Part shown: positions 1-10,657 of the stretch, piece by piece | Numbering within the stretch: the stretch's first letter is position 1 | Layout of the letters: the number at the start of each line of letters is the position of its first letter | NCBI RefSeq assembly: GCF_040115645.1 | Contig: NC_089552.1 | Location: 1,116,001 to 1,180,000 of the forward strand | Direction: 5' to 3' | Source: Euwallacea fornicatus | Lineage: Eukaryota > Arthropoda > Insecta > Coleoptera > Curculionidae | Length of the DNA: 64,000 nt | Position numbers and translations under genes: made by a program | Notes under the pieces: generated by a model | Databases searched by the model: none | What the model was told of the DNA's origin: nothing | The model's input: the letters and a program-made list of their open reading frames with translations, nothing else

Positions 1-774
1 GTCCAACGGTTGAGTCCATTTTAGCGCCTGTTGGTGGCTACAGGCTGCAGTAATTAATCTGAGCTCATTAGATTCCTATCGACTATTGTGCTTTAAGCAA
101 GTTAACTGCGGTAAGTTTGATATTTTCTCCCTTTGTTAGTCTCTTGATTCAATCTTTAACTTAAACTTTTCTCTCCCTTTTTCTCTTTTTAAGTCTAATC
201 GAGGTAATATCCCAATATGGGTTCCGTAATCCGCAATTCCCCACTTAATAATTCACGAACGCAGCTCTTCTGAAAAGATCGAAGAAGAACTTGATGATTA
301 TGTGGGTCAATTGCACCAAGAGTCTTTATTAGTACTTCTTATGGCGAAACATTTTTTTTCGTCAGATAATTAAATAACGGTGCTTAACCAACGACAATTA
401 TCCCACAAGAAATTTGTTTACTTGTAAAGTCGCGGTCATTAAACACTAAAATTGGCAATCACCAGCCCCCAGTTTGCCTGCTGAACTACAAGAATATTTG
501 CTTAGTATGTGTAAGTCTGTCAGTTTCTACTCCTAGAGCAAACACACACTCCGTCACTACTTCTTCAAATGCCTTTCCCTCACCGCAACTTTTGCTGAGG
601 CACTCTTTGCTTCCCGCGGCCCGCCACGGGGCGCAAAGATTGCTCGACTGTCGTCGACTGTAAAATTCAAGATTAAAAAAACTAAAAAATAATAACTGAA
701 AAAACGTAGAAGAATCGCATCTTAGTATCGATCGCAGGTACTTTGTGGTAGCAACCTGGCAAAACCGGTACAAA
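1..774. other. upstream region of FAR-1
   Basis: No coding sequence is supported here. The stretch should hold the promoter and 5' UTR of the fatty acyl-CoA reductase that starts at 775. I see no clear TATA box, RNA gene or repeat. An antisense open frame at 486-887 overlaps the first exon of the reductase and looks like chance. Confidence 0.4.
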
Positions 775-3700
775 ATGGCCCAAGAGTTAAACCGTATCAC
801 AGCGACTTTCAACAACAAAACAGTGTTCATATCCGGCGCTACGGGGTTTTTGGGGAAAGTCCTCATTGAGAAGCTCCTACGATGCACTGAGGTGAAGACC
901 CTCTACCTGCTGGTGAGGCCCAAAGCGAACAAATGCCCTAAAGATCGCTTGCAAGAAATGTTTAACCATGTGGTAAGTGAACGAGCATTAAGGAGAGCTT
1001 TGCGCGGACCACGGAGTTACATTGCAGTTGTTTGCGAGGCTACGCGAAGAGCGCCCCTTAAGCCTGGAGAAGTGCGAAGTGATCTCAGGGGATGTGATGG
1101 AAACTGACCTAGGAATAAGCGACGTTGACCGGCGAATCCTCGAAAATGAAGTTGACTATATCTTCCATTCTGCAGCCACCACCAGATTCGACCACACCCT
1201 CCAATACGCTGTGAAAATGAATACTTTGGGCACCAAGTATATGTTGGATCTGGCCAGGCAGTGCAAGAAGCTGAAGGTGATTTATTCAAGTTACTATAAC
1301 CGATGTAGTGAAACAGGGACACATTTCTCCTGCGAAACACGTTTGTACCTATTTCCACTCGACTATTGAAGAAGAATATTTGTTACGCCCGGTATATTCT
1401 AGATTTCACTTTCAGCAATAAGATGCAGATCTTAAGCTGATTTTTCAAACGCAACGCAACAACCGCAAATTTGAAAGGCGCCAATGCGGCATTTAATTCC
1501 GGCAGTTTCTCAGTTTCTCTTATCATTATATAATTTCAGTTTCAATATTTCGCAAATAACTAATGACCAGTTTCGATTGCAGATCTTCGTGCACGTCTCC
1601 ACATGTTTCGCCTTTCCCAAGGAGGAGGTGCTCTACGAAAAAACGTACGAGCCGCCTATGAATCCTCAGGAGGCCCTTAACATATTTTGCTTCGGACAGT
1701 CTAAAATCGATGATAATTGGGCAAAACGGTAAGTTTAATTGAAAACGTGTATTTTAGTGCGTTGGTCAAAGGTGGTGCTACAATTAATAAATATATACGA
1801 TGTAAGGTGTAAATGATCATTATTATTATTTTAATTACGATTCTTAATAATTAGTTTTTGTAATTAACATGAATCTCCTTGCGCGAGATAGAAAATTCCA
1901 TTAAACAATTGTGGAAATGGGAGAACTGACATCAGTTTGAAAAGCTCTCCCAAGATTTTTCAAAATCTGAAAGTGCTGAGAAAGCTGTTCAAAATTTCAT
2001 ACATTCTCATGTATTCACTTTCCGATATGTACTACGCGAAGACTGATAAAGGAAGTTGCACCACCATCGTCACCCCAAGGCAACAAACGAGGCCCCACCA
2101 CCAGCAGATCCCTGGCCGTACACCCCTCCTCTCAGTAAAGCCCAAATCCTCGAAATGCCGTCTAGGCGAAACCCACAGAACAAAAACGGTCGAAGGGTCT
2201 CGCTTGGGACCCATTGCCCATTACCATGATGATGGTCTATGCAACCAACGGATTTTCGCAGGCAGTATCTCTTTTTTGTGCCAAAACCACAAGATGCTGG
2301 TTAGGGCCCTTACTTAACCACCCACAATGTGCCTCCGGCAATACTGACCGCGAATTTTTGAGCTTGGCTGAAGCGTAGAGGGTATGACCAGTACTGCATA
2401 CCTTAAACAGCTGACAGCTGTGGAGTCGAATCTACCAAGAGATCAATAAAATAAAAGAAATTGCAGAGATGAAATCTTCAGATGTTGATCAGTAAAACGA
2501 CACACAAATTTCCTGAGAGAAGTTTTTCTTAAAATTAATTTTTCTGAGCGAAATTTTTATTAAAATAGAAATTACTGATTGAAATTTTATTACTATAAAA
2601 TTCCTGCTTCCGATTTTTAATGCATGATTGGTGGTACATGAAATTCTCACAACAATAATTTATTGCACAGATACCTAGGGGAGTATACCAACACATACGC
2701 ATTCTCCAAAGCACTATCCGAAGGCCTGGTCAATCAGGAAATGGATAAATTGCCCGTGATCATAGTGCGACCGGCAGTAGGTAATAACAACATCTCAAAC
2801 TCGCTATACATCCTTTAAAAATGATTTTTCAGTAATTCCCACCTTCAAAGAACCTTTCGCCGGCTACTTCAACAGCCTGCAAAGCCCCATGGGGATATTT
2901 GTGGGGGCTGGTAAGGGCGTCATACGTTCAACGCACATGGACAGCAAAACTAACGCGAGCGTTGTGCCCGTGGACTGTACCATCAACGTTACTTTAGTGG
3001 CAGTTTGGGATTATTTAACTCTGAAGTATTGTTTTTGCCCTTTTTAATGCAAGTGCTAATAGTTTTTTTCCTTGAAGGCAGCAACGCGTGTTCAACATAT
3101 CCATTCCGCAGGAGGACTTGAAAATCTCATGGGAAGAAATAATAAATCATGGGAAGGAAGCCTGCACCAAGGTACCTTTCACCCAACTTTTATGGTACCC
3201 CAATGGAATTATGACCAAGAGCAAATCTTGGCACATGCTCCACGTCGTGCTTTTCCAGCTAATACCAGCGGTGTTTGTTGATTTATTACTGATTCTGCTG
3301 GGTTACAAACCTATGTATGTAACATATTCATTACAGTGAACTGTCGCCAAATGGGCATTTATTGATTTGCACAGACTCGTTAACGTGAACCAAAGGCTTC
3401 TGAAGGGCCAACAAATATTCGACTATTACACCAACAGGGCGTGGACGTTCGACATGAAATATTTCATAAACGTGAGGAAAAGGCTGACTAAGACTGAGAA
3501 GGAAACTTACCAAGTGAGGAGCCACGGGAATTTACATTTTTATCGTAACTAGTGAGAGTCTAATTCTTCAGATTGAGGCTGAAAACATCGACATTACCGC
3601 ATACTTAGTGGAGTGCATGCTTTATTCAAGAAGGCACATTTTCAAGGAAGCTGACGAGACGTTGCCAGCAGCTAGAAGGAAGCTTAAAATGTAACTTCAT

Positions 3701-3833
3701 GAAAACGAGCTGCGAAACCTGTGATTCATCACTGTGTCTTTGAATTTTTAGATTCTTTGTCCTGGACCGAGCTGTAAAGATTGCATTTTTTGCCCTGATC
3801 TTTTACTACATTATTAAAGTTATTTTTTTTTAA
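775..3833 (+). CDS. fatty acyl-CoA reductase (FAR-1), 9 exons, about 490 aa
   Basis: Exons: 775-972, 1028-1276, 1583-1728, 2671-2780, 2833-3025, 3078-3314, 3375-3513, 3572-3690, 3752-3833. All phases agree and the product is 490 residues, close to the usual 500-530. The Rossmann NAD(P)H site GATGFLGK lies at residues 21-28 and the short-chain-dehydrogenase YxxxK motif (YAFSK) at 207-211. A C-terminal sterile-type domain follows, then a short hydrophobic tail (AFFALIFYYIIKV), as in membrane-bound insect FARs. The family reduces fatty acyl-CoA to fatty alcohol in the ER or peroxisome, for cuticular wax, pheromone or ether-lipid supply. The start has good context (caaaATGg). The 942-nt third intron carries GC-rich foreign-looking sequence. 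A second FAR lies convergently at 10.7-13.0 kb. Family assignment is firm; substrate chain length cannot be read from sequence. Confidence 0.93.
2040..2340. repeat. GC-rich insertion-like segment inside FAR-1 intron 3
   Basis: Within the 942-nt intron 1729-2670, this stretch is markedly richer in G and C than the AT-rich intron around it and is open on both strands for short distances. It does not match the reductase. A fragment of a mobile element is the likeliest explanation, but I cannot name a family. Confidence 0.3.
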
Positions 3834-4005
3834 ATAGTATCGGTAAGGTAATTCGGGTTAGAATACTATGGAAGCATGTAATGCTGCGCCATGCTTCTGC
3901 AGGTTCCAGAAACGGAGTACTTATTCTTATTTATTAATACATCTTACATACTACATAGGTGAATTAATAGAGAACAGTATGCTTTGCAGGTGCCTGGGAT
4001 AATTG

Positions 4006-4011
4006 AATAAA
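4006..4011 (+). promoter_or_regulatory. poly(A) signal of FAR-1
   Basis: AATAAA about 170 nt after the FAR-1 stop codon, followed by T-rich sequence. It is the first good signal downstream and fits a short 3' UTR. Confidence 0.5.
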
Positions 4012-4929
4012 GGTTGATTTGATTATTTATATACAAGGTATTTCAAAATGTTATCTATGCTCTATGGCGAACTGCACATCGCCCCCAGACAGGATCACGA
4101 TTTGCTAGAGGATATATCGATGAAGTGATTTTAGCAAAGTCGCTTAGACGGTCCGATTTAGGTTTCGTCTCAGCCGGGTAAAAAAATGGTTTTAGGTAAA
4201 AAAAATCTGACCAATGGCCAGTTACGATTTTTTAAAGGGAACCACCCAGCTTTTCCTTTAGCTGTCAGTTTTTAAGCACTCGCAGCTGGTCTGAGGAGCG
4301 AGGTAGGCGCCCGCTCAAAGACTAAGGTTTCAAGTAATTTTACACGAACTTTGTACTTCGCAATTTGAAAATCGGTCCCTTATAAAGATTAAAAACGTCG
4401 TGAAGCTAACTTTCATGGATGATACCTAACTCTGCGGTCTTAATCTTACTCCTACTGCAGTAAGAATTCATGATAGCTAAAAGAAGTATGGGGGAGAAAC
4501 TGATTTTACAGATAAAAAAAAATTTATAAACACGATACATCTGGTATAACTTTATATTGGAACACTATATACTATTTCATTTCGCGTATTATCATCGTGG
4601 CAAGACCGATGAGCTGTAGGCTCGCAAAAAATGTAACAAAGATATTTGAATATTTGAAGGCCACCACGTCGTTGTCACCTTCCACCCTAGGAGCAGTACC
4701 TTGGCAAAACGCAGACTGTAAAGTTATATGTTTTCGTTCCGATATCGATTCTTAGGCGATTCAGCCGAGTAGTAATAGCACATCAAAGATATTCATAATG
4801 CGACATACATATATAAATTATTTATCAGGTATTCTTTCGTTTGAAAAATGCTTGAGGTGCTTAGTACCACCAACTTTTACCGTGGTAGGGAAACTTGACT
4901 AAATTCCATATAAACAAGTCGACACGTGG
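4012..4929. other. intergenic, no gene seen
   Basis: AT-rich sequence with no supported open frame. Some stretches, for example 4230-4330, resemble degraded repeats, but nothing nameable is present. Confidence 0.3.
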
Positions 4930-5445
4930 TTTTACATCAATACGTCACGCGGGGGCGACACATTTAATTAAGAAAGCTTTGGAAACAAAAGAATAACGCT
5001 TCGGTTGTCAGTGTTAATAATGTCGCCGCGATTCCTCCCCTTTCGCTCGCGAAAAACATCAAATATCGTCTGAAAATGTCGAGAAAATTCGGAAAAGTTT
5101 GTGAGGACTTAAAGATAAATTAAATCGAAACGTAATAAGTACCCCTGAGGGATCGTACCCTGCCGAAAACGGATAAAATCGCTGTTTTAAAATTCGAATT
5201 TATCTGCCAATATCTCTCGTTTACGTTCGGTGCCCCGAAGTTGCACGACCGACGAACAACGTTCCTGCACGGAGCTGGAATTAAATCGAAGTAAATGTTT
5301 AGCGGTTGAAAAAAGTCATGGGCGGACTTGAGGTCGGGCAGTGCAGTGCGTGTTGTGTCGAAAACGGACAAGAATTAGCATTCCTCTTCTCAATGGCTGA
5401 TGGATAATCACTCCAAGAAGTTAATTTGTGGTAAGTGATTGGTGT
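4930..5445 (+). repeat. dispersed module, copy A (5'-UTR/first-exon-like)
   Basis: This segment aligns along its whole length with 60600-61115 in the same orientation. Shared anchors include GGAAACAAAAGAATAACGCT near the left, ATATCTCTCGTTTAC in the centre and GGCAGTGCAGTGC near the right. The right end reads ATGGATAATCACTCCAAG, a few more codons (M-D-N-H-S-K-K-L-I-C), then GTAAGTG, a consensus splice donor. Similarity stops at the donor. The layout suggests promoter, 5' UTR and first coding exon of a gene, or a mobile element that captured one. No continuation exon could be recognised downstream, where the next genes lie on the other strand. Confidence 0.6.
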
Positions 5446-7119
5446 CTGACCGTTGTACCAAATGTACCCCCTTTTTTTAAAATGTTATTTTCCTTGTTGG
5501 CAATTCAGTGACTTTTATTAGTGTTTGATGTCCTTCCCCAAGCATAAATCAGCAAGTTGATTAATTTAAGTGTACGATAAAAATTCGGAAAACTTAATCG
5601 TAAACGATATAAGAAACGATGATCTTCTACACTTATTACTCATTATCTATCGACGTTGTAAAAGTGTGTGACCAAAATCGAACCATGTAAAATTCTGTAT
5701 GTGTGGAAATTACTTCTACAGGTTCCTGAAAATAACTTCTTTTAATATGAGGTATAGTTTTCACATTTATTAAGCATAGCTGAAGTAATAGATTGAGGAG
5801 TTACCTAATCACATAAAACGAAACTTATGTACTACGTCAACCGAACTAACCTGTAGTTGACAGTAACTGCTGGAAATGGTGAACCTGCACACTTTAAGGC
5901 CCTGGCCTAACTAGGCCAAGGTCAGTTATCCGAATAGTCACAAACTTTTGAAATTCATATAGATCGCTTTTAATAATATTTAGTTATTAAGTTATACTAT
6001 AACTACTGTTAACAGATAGTTAGACGCCTAAAAGTAACAGTTCTAAATGAACGCATAAGTTTATAAACGTGTTACCTACCTACTATCCATATTTCTACCA
6101 GAAAATATTTTTCAACACGAACTCACGTTCCCACTCATGCACTTAAATTAAGCGAACTTCCTTGATAACAACATCTAAATTATAATCAATTATAAATTTA
6201 TTTGTTACACATACTTAATTACAACTACGGGTCTGTACAACGCTTCTGAATATAACTTAGTATCTATTACAAATAACCGATAATTTACAATCCAAGTCTC
6301 AAGCCAAAATCTATAGTTACAAGATTCCATGGCTGAGATAGGTTCATTTGGCACAGTATTCACATTTTTTCCTAAATTACTTAACGGTAGACTCTTACGT
6401 AAAAATATACATAACTATGCACGATGTATGTAAGAAGAAACCTTCCTAATACACTTTAATCAGATTGGTGTAATCGATTACCATCCTGCCATATGTTTAT
6501 GTAATACTATTTATATTATATCATCACAGCACCTTTAACATTATAGTTAATACGTAAACTCACAAAATACTGAAATTCGTTTAGTATGAAGAATTTCATG
6601 GTCAAAACAAGAATGCAATAAGAACTTAAACCAAATTTAAGAAAATGCCTAAATTGGGCAAAGTCATGCGCTCAACGGGCCAATCAGGTTTAATAAATCG
6701 TTCACATAATATTTAATTAATAATGAATTTATATGAACATAATTTAAATAATTTCATGAATTACCTGTCATAGACTGAAAATCAGGTGTTGATCGCTTTA
6801 TTATTTTACACATGATTATTATGCCTCCCTCGATCTACCTTAAAAGTAAACTATAATATGTTACTTCCATATCGTTATGTACAAAGAGATATATCGGTAA
6901 CATATTTCGCTGCTGCTTCTTGCTGCCTAAAATTACGGAATCTTTGGCTTCATTTTATCTAAAGAAAAGCTCGCGAGAGCCTTTCAGAATCGAGAAAATC
7001 AAAGAGAAAATTCTAAATAAATGCTACTCCTTACGGATACGTAAATACACTAATTTTTTACACCTAAGTACAGAAATCTATTTGATCAAACATAGCAAAT
7101 CACCCTTCCACAGTTATAT
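5446..7119. other. AT-rich intergenic region
   Basis: About 1.7 kb of very AT-rich sequence. If copy A of the first-exon module is a real exon, this is its intron. The part nearest 7119 should be the 3' UTR of the acyltransferase; TTTATT at 6797-6802 is a possible AATAAA on the minus strand. No other feature is seen. Confidence 0.35.
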
Positions 7120-8523
7120 TTACTTGTTCTTGAATTTCCGTCCACACCCTATAGCTTCTAGTACCCTCTTCCTAACTTTAAATAAACTTGCATTGGAGAC
7201 TAAGGGCAACACGTATAATCCCACGGTGTGCGCTATCACCAAATAAAGGAACACTTTGCTGAACACCAGCAGCAGCACCATGACGAAGGTGAAAGCCATC
7301 CATAAGGTGTGGGTGAAATATGCCCATGGTAGAGTTAAGAAGTCTTTTTTAATCAGCTCTTTGCCATGATACAGGAAGTTTCCAGATGTTTTAAACTCTT
7401 CAATAGTCTTCTCCTTTTCCAACCATCGTTTTTCCAGGAACTCCTTGAGCTCCTCATGGGTATCCGGTAAAACTGGAACGGGATATCTAGAAAGAGGTCG
7501 TGATTAAGCTAGCTATTGTAGAAAGTAAATAACCAAAAAACAAACCTTACTAAATGTGCCATAACTTTCCTGGGAAAATTCCCCAAAAACAACTTTTCCT
7601 CGTTTTGAGGACACACGTCCGGGTATATCAGCGTGAGATCGTACACTGCATCCAGACATTTTTTCTTCCGCATTTCGTCCACCAAATACACAAATCCGGT
7701 GCTTCTCGGATGCAGCACATGTTTGTATTGCTTCAAAAGATATCTTATTAGTGCTGTCAGGAGTTGGTAATTACCAGATTTACCGGTAGCCCATTAGCGA
7801 TGGCAAATTTATCACTAGCAATCTTGGTTTTTTGAGTCAAGTCAGTCCCCTCGGGAAACAGTATCAGCAGGTGTTTATACTCCAAATCTCTCACATATTC
7901 GATGTAATCGTCCAATAGGCGTTTGTCCTCTTCCCAGTTTCGTTTAATGAAGCTGTACATGGCCATCTGCATGACCCATCCTAAAAGGAAGGGTGTTTAA
8001 AAGCCCCGAAGTCTACGTTGGTTGCAAAATTTTACCTGCTATGGGCACGTTCTTAATGGAGCTCTTCAGCACAAATTTAGTACCGTACCACCATCGGTTT
8101 TTTCCTTCCACTGCATGGTACATGACACCCCATAGAAAGTTCCAATCTACTCTAGTACGATGATTTGAAATCACTAAAGCAGTTTCATCTGAATGAATCG
8201 GGTCCCCTGTAACGTGGATCTCACAGTTTTGGCGCAGCAGTAGGGTCTGTGTAAGGACGGGTTTTGAGTGAGTTGAAAGGGACTATGAAAGTTATAATTA
8301 CAGTAACATAGTACTGCCAGTAAGTGACGATCAAATCCAGTATTTTTCTATGGAACTTCGGGGTTAAAATTTGTTGAAAAGTTAGCGGGACGAATAGCAA
8401 ATATCCTGCAATGTTTTTATGTTAGAGGATAATTAAATTACTAGTCATCTTACCTCCGAATATTGAGCAGTTCCATGACCAAAAGTACACAAGGCCCCGT
8501 ATAATTTTGCCAATTTCTGACAT
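7120..8523 (-). CDS. 1-acylglycerol-3-phosphate / lysocardiolipin acyltransferase-like (LCLAT1/AGPAT family)
   Basis: Minus-strand exons: 8523-8454, 8405-8302, 8246-8036, 7980-7784, 7730-7546, 7486-7120. They give 377 residues with consistent phases. Catalytic motif I is NHRTRVDW (H87 and D92, the HX4D pair) and motif III is FPEGT (residues 170-174). The later stretch around VLHPRSTGF is typical of LCLAT1 and AGPAT3/4/5-type enzymes. Hydrophobic segments lie near the N-terminus and in the last 100 residues. These ER or mitochondria-associated membrane enzymes transfer acyl chains to lysophospholipids, including lysocardiolipin. The gene sits between two FAR genes, so three acyl-lipid enzymes occupy the first 13 kb. 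LCLAT1 is preferred over AGPAT3/4 by overall similarity of the FPEGT-to-VLHPR region. Confidence 0.88.
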
Positions 8524-10657
8524 CGGCACTAACGGCAGTAAAAACTTTGTAAAGCACTAAAATGTGGAGAAATATTTATCACACGAAGGCAGCTAATCTG
8601 CCATCAAGGGCGTCCATCCCTTCCGAGGGAGTTGCTGTGATTTCGGCGGCGAAATGAAGGAAATATTGATTCGCTCTTCTCAGCATCCCCTCTGGAGCTG
8701 ACAGGGGTCGAATGCGTGGTGGCGGAACGCCCATGTGCAAAAATTTAAACTTTACGCAGACATTCGAACTTACAATCAAACAAACGTCTACCCTCTCCTT
8801 ACCTGGTCATGGTGGGAGCAACAAAACTAATAGAGAAACACCAAAATTACTATTAGCAACATATATTTGAAGTACAGAATATCGGTGATTGCCATCATAT
8901 GGGTGTTTAGGGACATTTTTCCCGAGCTCGATAAGGGGTGCACGAGAACTACTGCAGAATCCTTATAACACAGCCCCACTAATGCCTTGGGAAACCGTAC
9001 CGAAATCCAATTATAATGGAATCAAGGGTGCTTACTTATGACTATAAACAGACAGGGGCGCACTTGAAAATTATGATTTAATTTTCTATTTCAATTAACG
9101 GAACATGCATGGAAGGAAACATGTGTTATTTTCGTCCCCTCGGAGATGACAATACGTTTTAATAAGTGGTAAAGAAACATCTAAAATCAAATTATTTGGG
9201 TACGTATGTACATGCGGGTTGTTCCTGGACCATCGGACCAACTCTCGGTTGGTGGTCGGAAGCGGGCAGCAAAGCATAAATATGTAGGAAAAAAATCGAG
9301 ATGCGAGGTTTGAGAGGTAGAAATGTTAAAGGGTGAGCAGATATGGCAACACTGCGAAGTAATTCATAACAAGTTAAAATTCTCGATAAAATAAAGCAGT
9401 AAATTTGGAACCGTGATGACGAATCAAATGAAAATCCAAACATTATGAGAGCAAGAAATGTAAATCTATTCGATAAATCCTAAAATAAAAAAACTTAATT
9501 TCTTTCTTTAAAGCAAACGTTCAAAATTTAAGCCATCAACTGCAATGTATTTGTTAATTCTGCGTCTAATGCCCGTTTGCGCATTATACAGGATGATGAC
9601 GCGGTTATCTTCCACCATACGTAACTGCGGAAGCCCCACAGTTACCCTGGCACTCGCACCGATTAAGTAACGTATCAAAGTACTTTTGTGCCGTGCACTT
9701 TTTTCTGTGAATTTATGTAAACTTTTAATAACGAGATAAATAACTTTGGCAATTTGGCTTGTTAACTTGCCTAGCGCCGATCCACACCTGTGCGTTTGCT
9801 GTTGGCCGATTTTGCAAAAACTGTTTCTGTTGAACTTTATTGCCAATTAGTAAGTTTTATTAATTTTTATGTAAAATTTTTTTCTAAAACAAAAAAAACT
9901 GTGACGCTGACCATTTCCAAAATTCACCGCCTCGATTGCACGACCTAAACTGACAAAAATGCAATGTTAAAACCAAATCTGCCCTAAGCTGCATATCGTG
10001 AACGAATTCTGCAAAAAAATTTTTAATTCCAATTCCGCACTCTCTTAGATGTGCTTTATCCCTGACTGAGTCGGTCCGATGCTTCTGAAACGCCCTGTAT
10101 GTACGAGGACGGTCCCGGAAGTACCAGTAGCCAAAAAAAAATGGAAAATATTTCATTATTTCTCAACATTGCTTATGTGAGATCGACACACTTTTCCCAG
10201 CAATATTCTATACCCTGTATATAGTAAAAAGCTTCGAACATTTCAAAATAGGCATCAACATCGGATTCCATCTCTTTGTTATGGGCAAATCTCCAATAAG
10301 ATCATTCAAATGGAAGTATTGAATTGCTAATGGATAAAATCTCTGAAAACAGCTTCAAAATTAACAACACAAACCATCGTAGCACTCCCAAACTTTAGAC
10401 ACGAACCTTTCGAGGTTAGGCCTATGTAATTACAGGCAAATTTTTAACGACAAAATCGCCATCTATGTGTCAGGTCGGGTACTTTTGGGGCGATCCTCGT
10501 AAGTGTGTGTTTATGGTACCGATACCTTTATGATAAAGACAATGTGAAAAACACTAACAAAACTAAATAAAATAACATTCAACCTAAGTTTAACCCTGAA
10601 TCGATGAAAAATAATTTAACCAGAGGGATTCCTCACGCACGCGGATTAACTCGTTGG
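8524..10657. other. intergenic region with repeat remnants
   Basis: No gene is supported. The part next to 8523 should be the acyltransferase promoter. A GC-richer island at 8580-8780 and a stretch at 9508-9846 are open on the minus strand, but they lack start context, splice structure or a recognisable family and look like repeat debris. ACAGGGCG/ACAGGGTA-type repeat ends occur on the minus strand near 10090 and 10210. Confidence 0.35.

Noticed and set aside
1937..2317. Open frame in FAR-1 intron 3 (126 codons)
   Set aside because: It lies inside an intron defined by matching conserved exons on both sides, and the translated sequence has no recognisable domain.
8579..8779. GC-richer minus-strand frame next to the acyltransferase start
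   Set aside because: Could be upstream non-coding exon or repeat; no conserved motif supports a protein.
9508..9846. Minus-strand frame of 112 codons
   Set aside because: No family resemblance, and it lies in repeat-like intergenic sequence with no splice partner or poly(A) signal.
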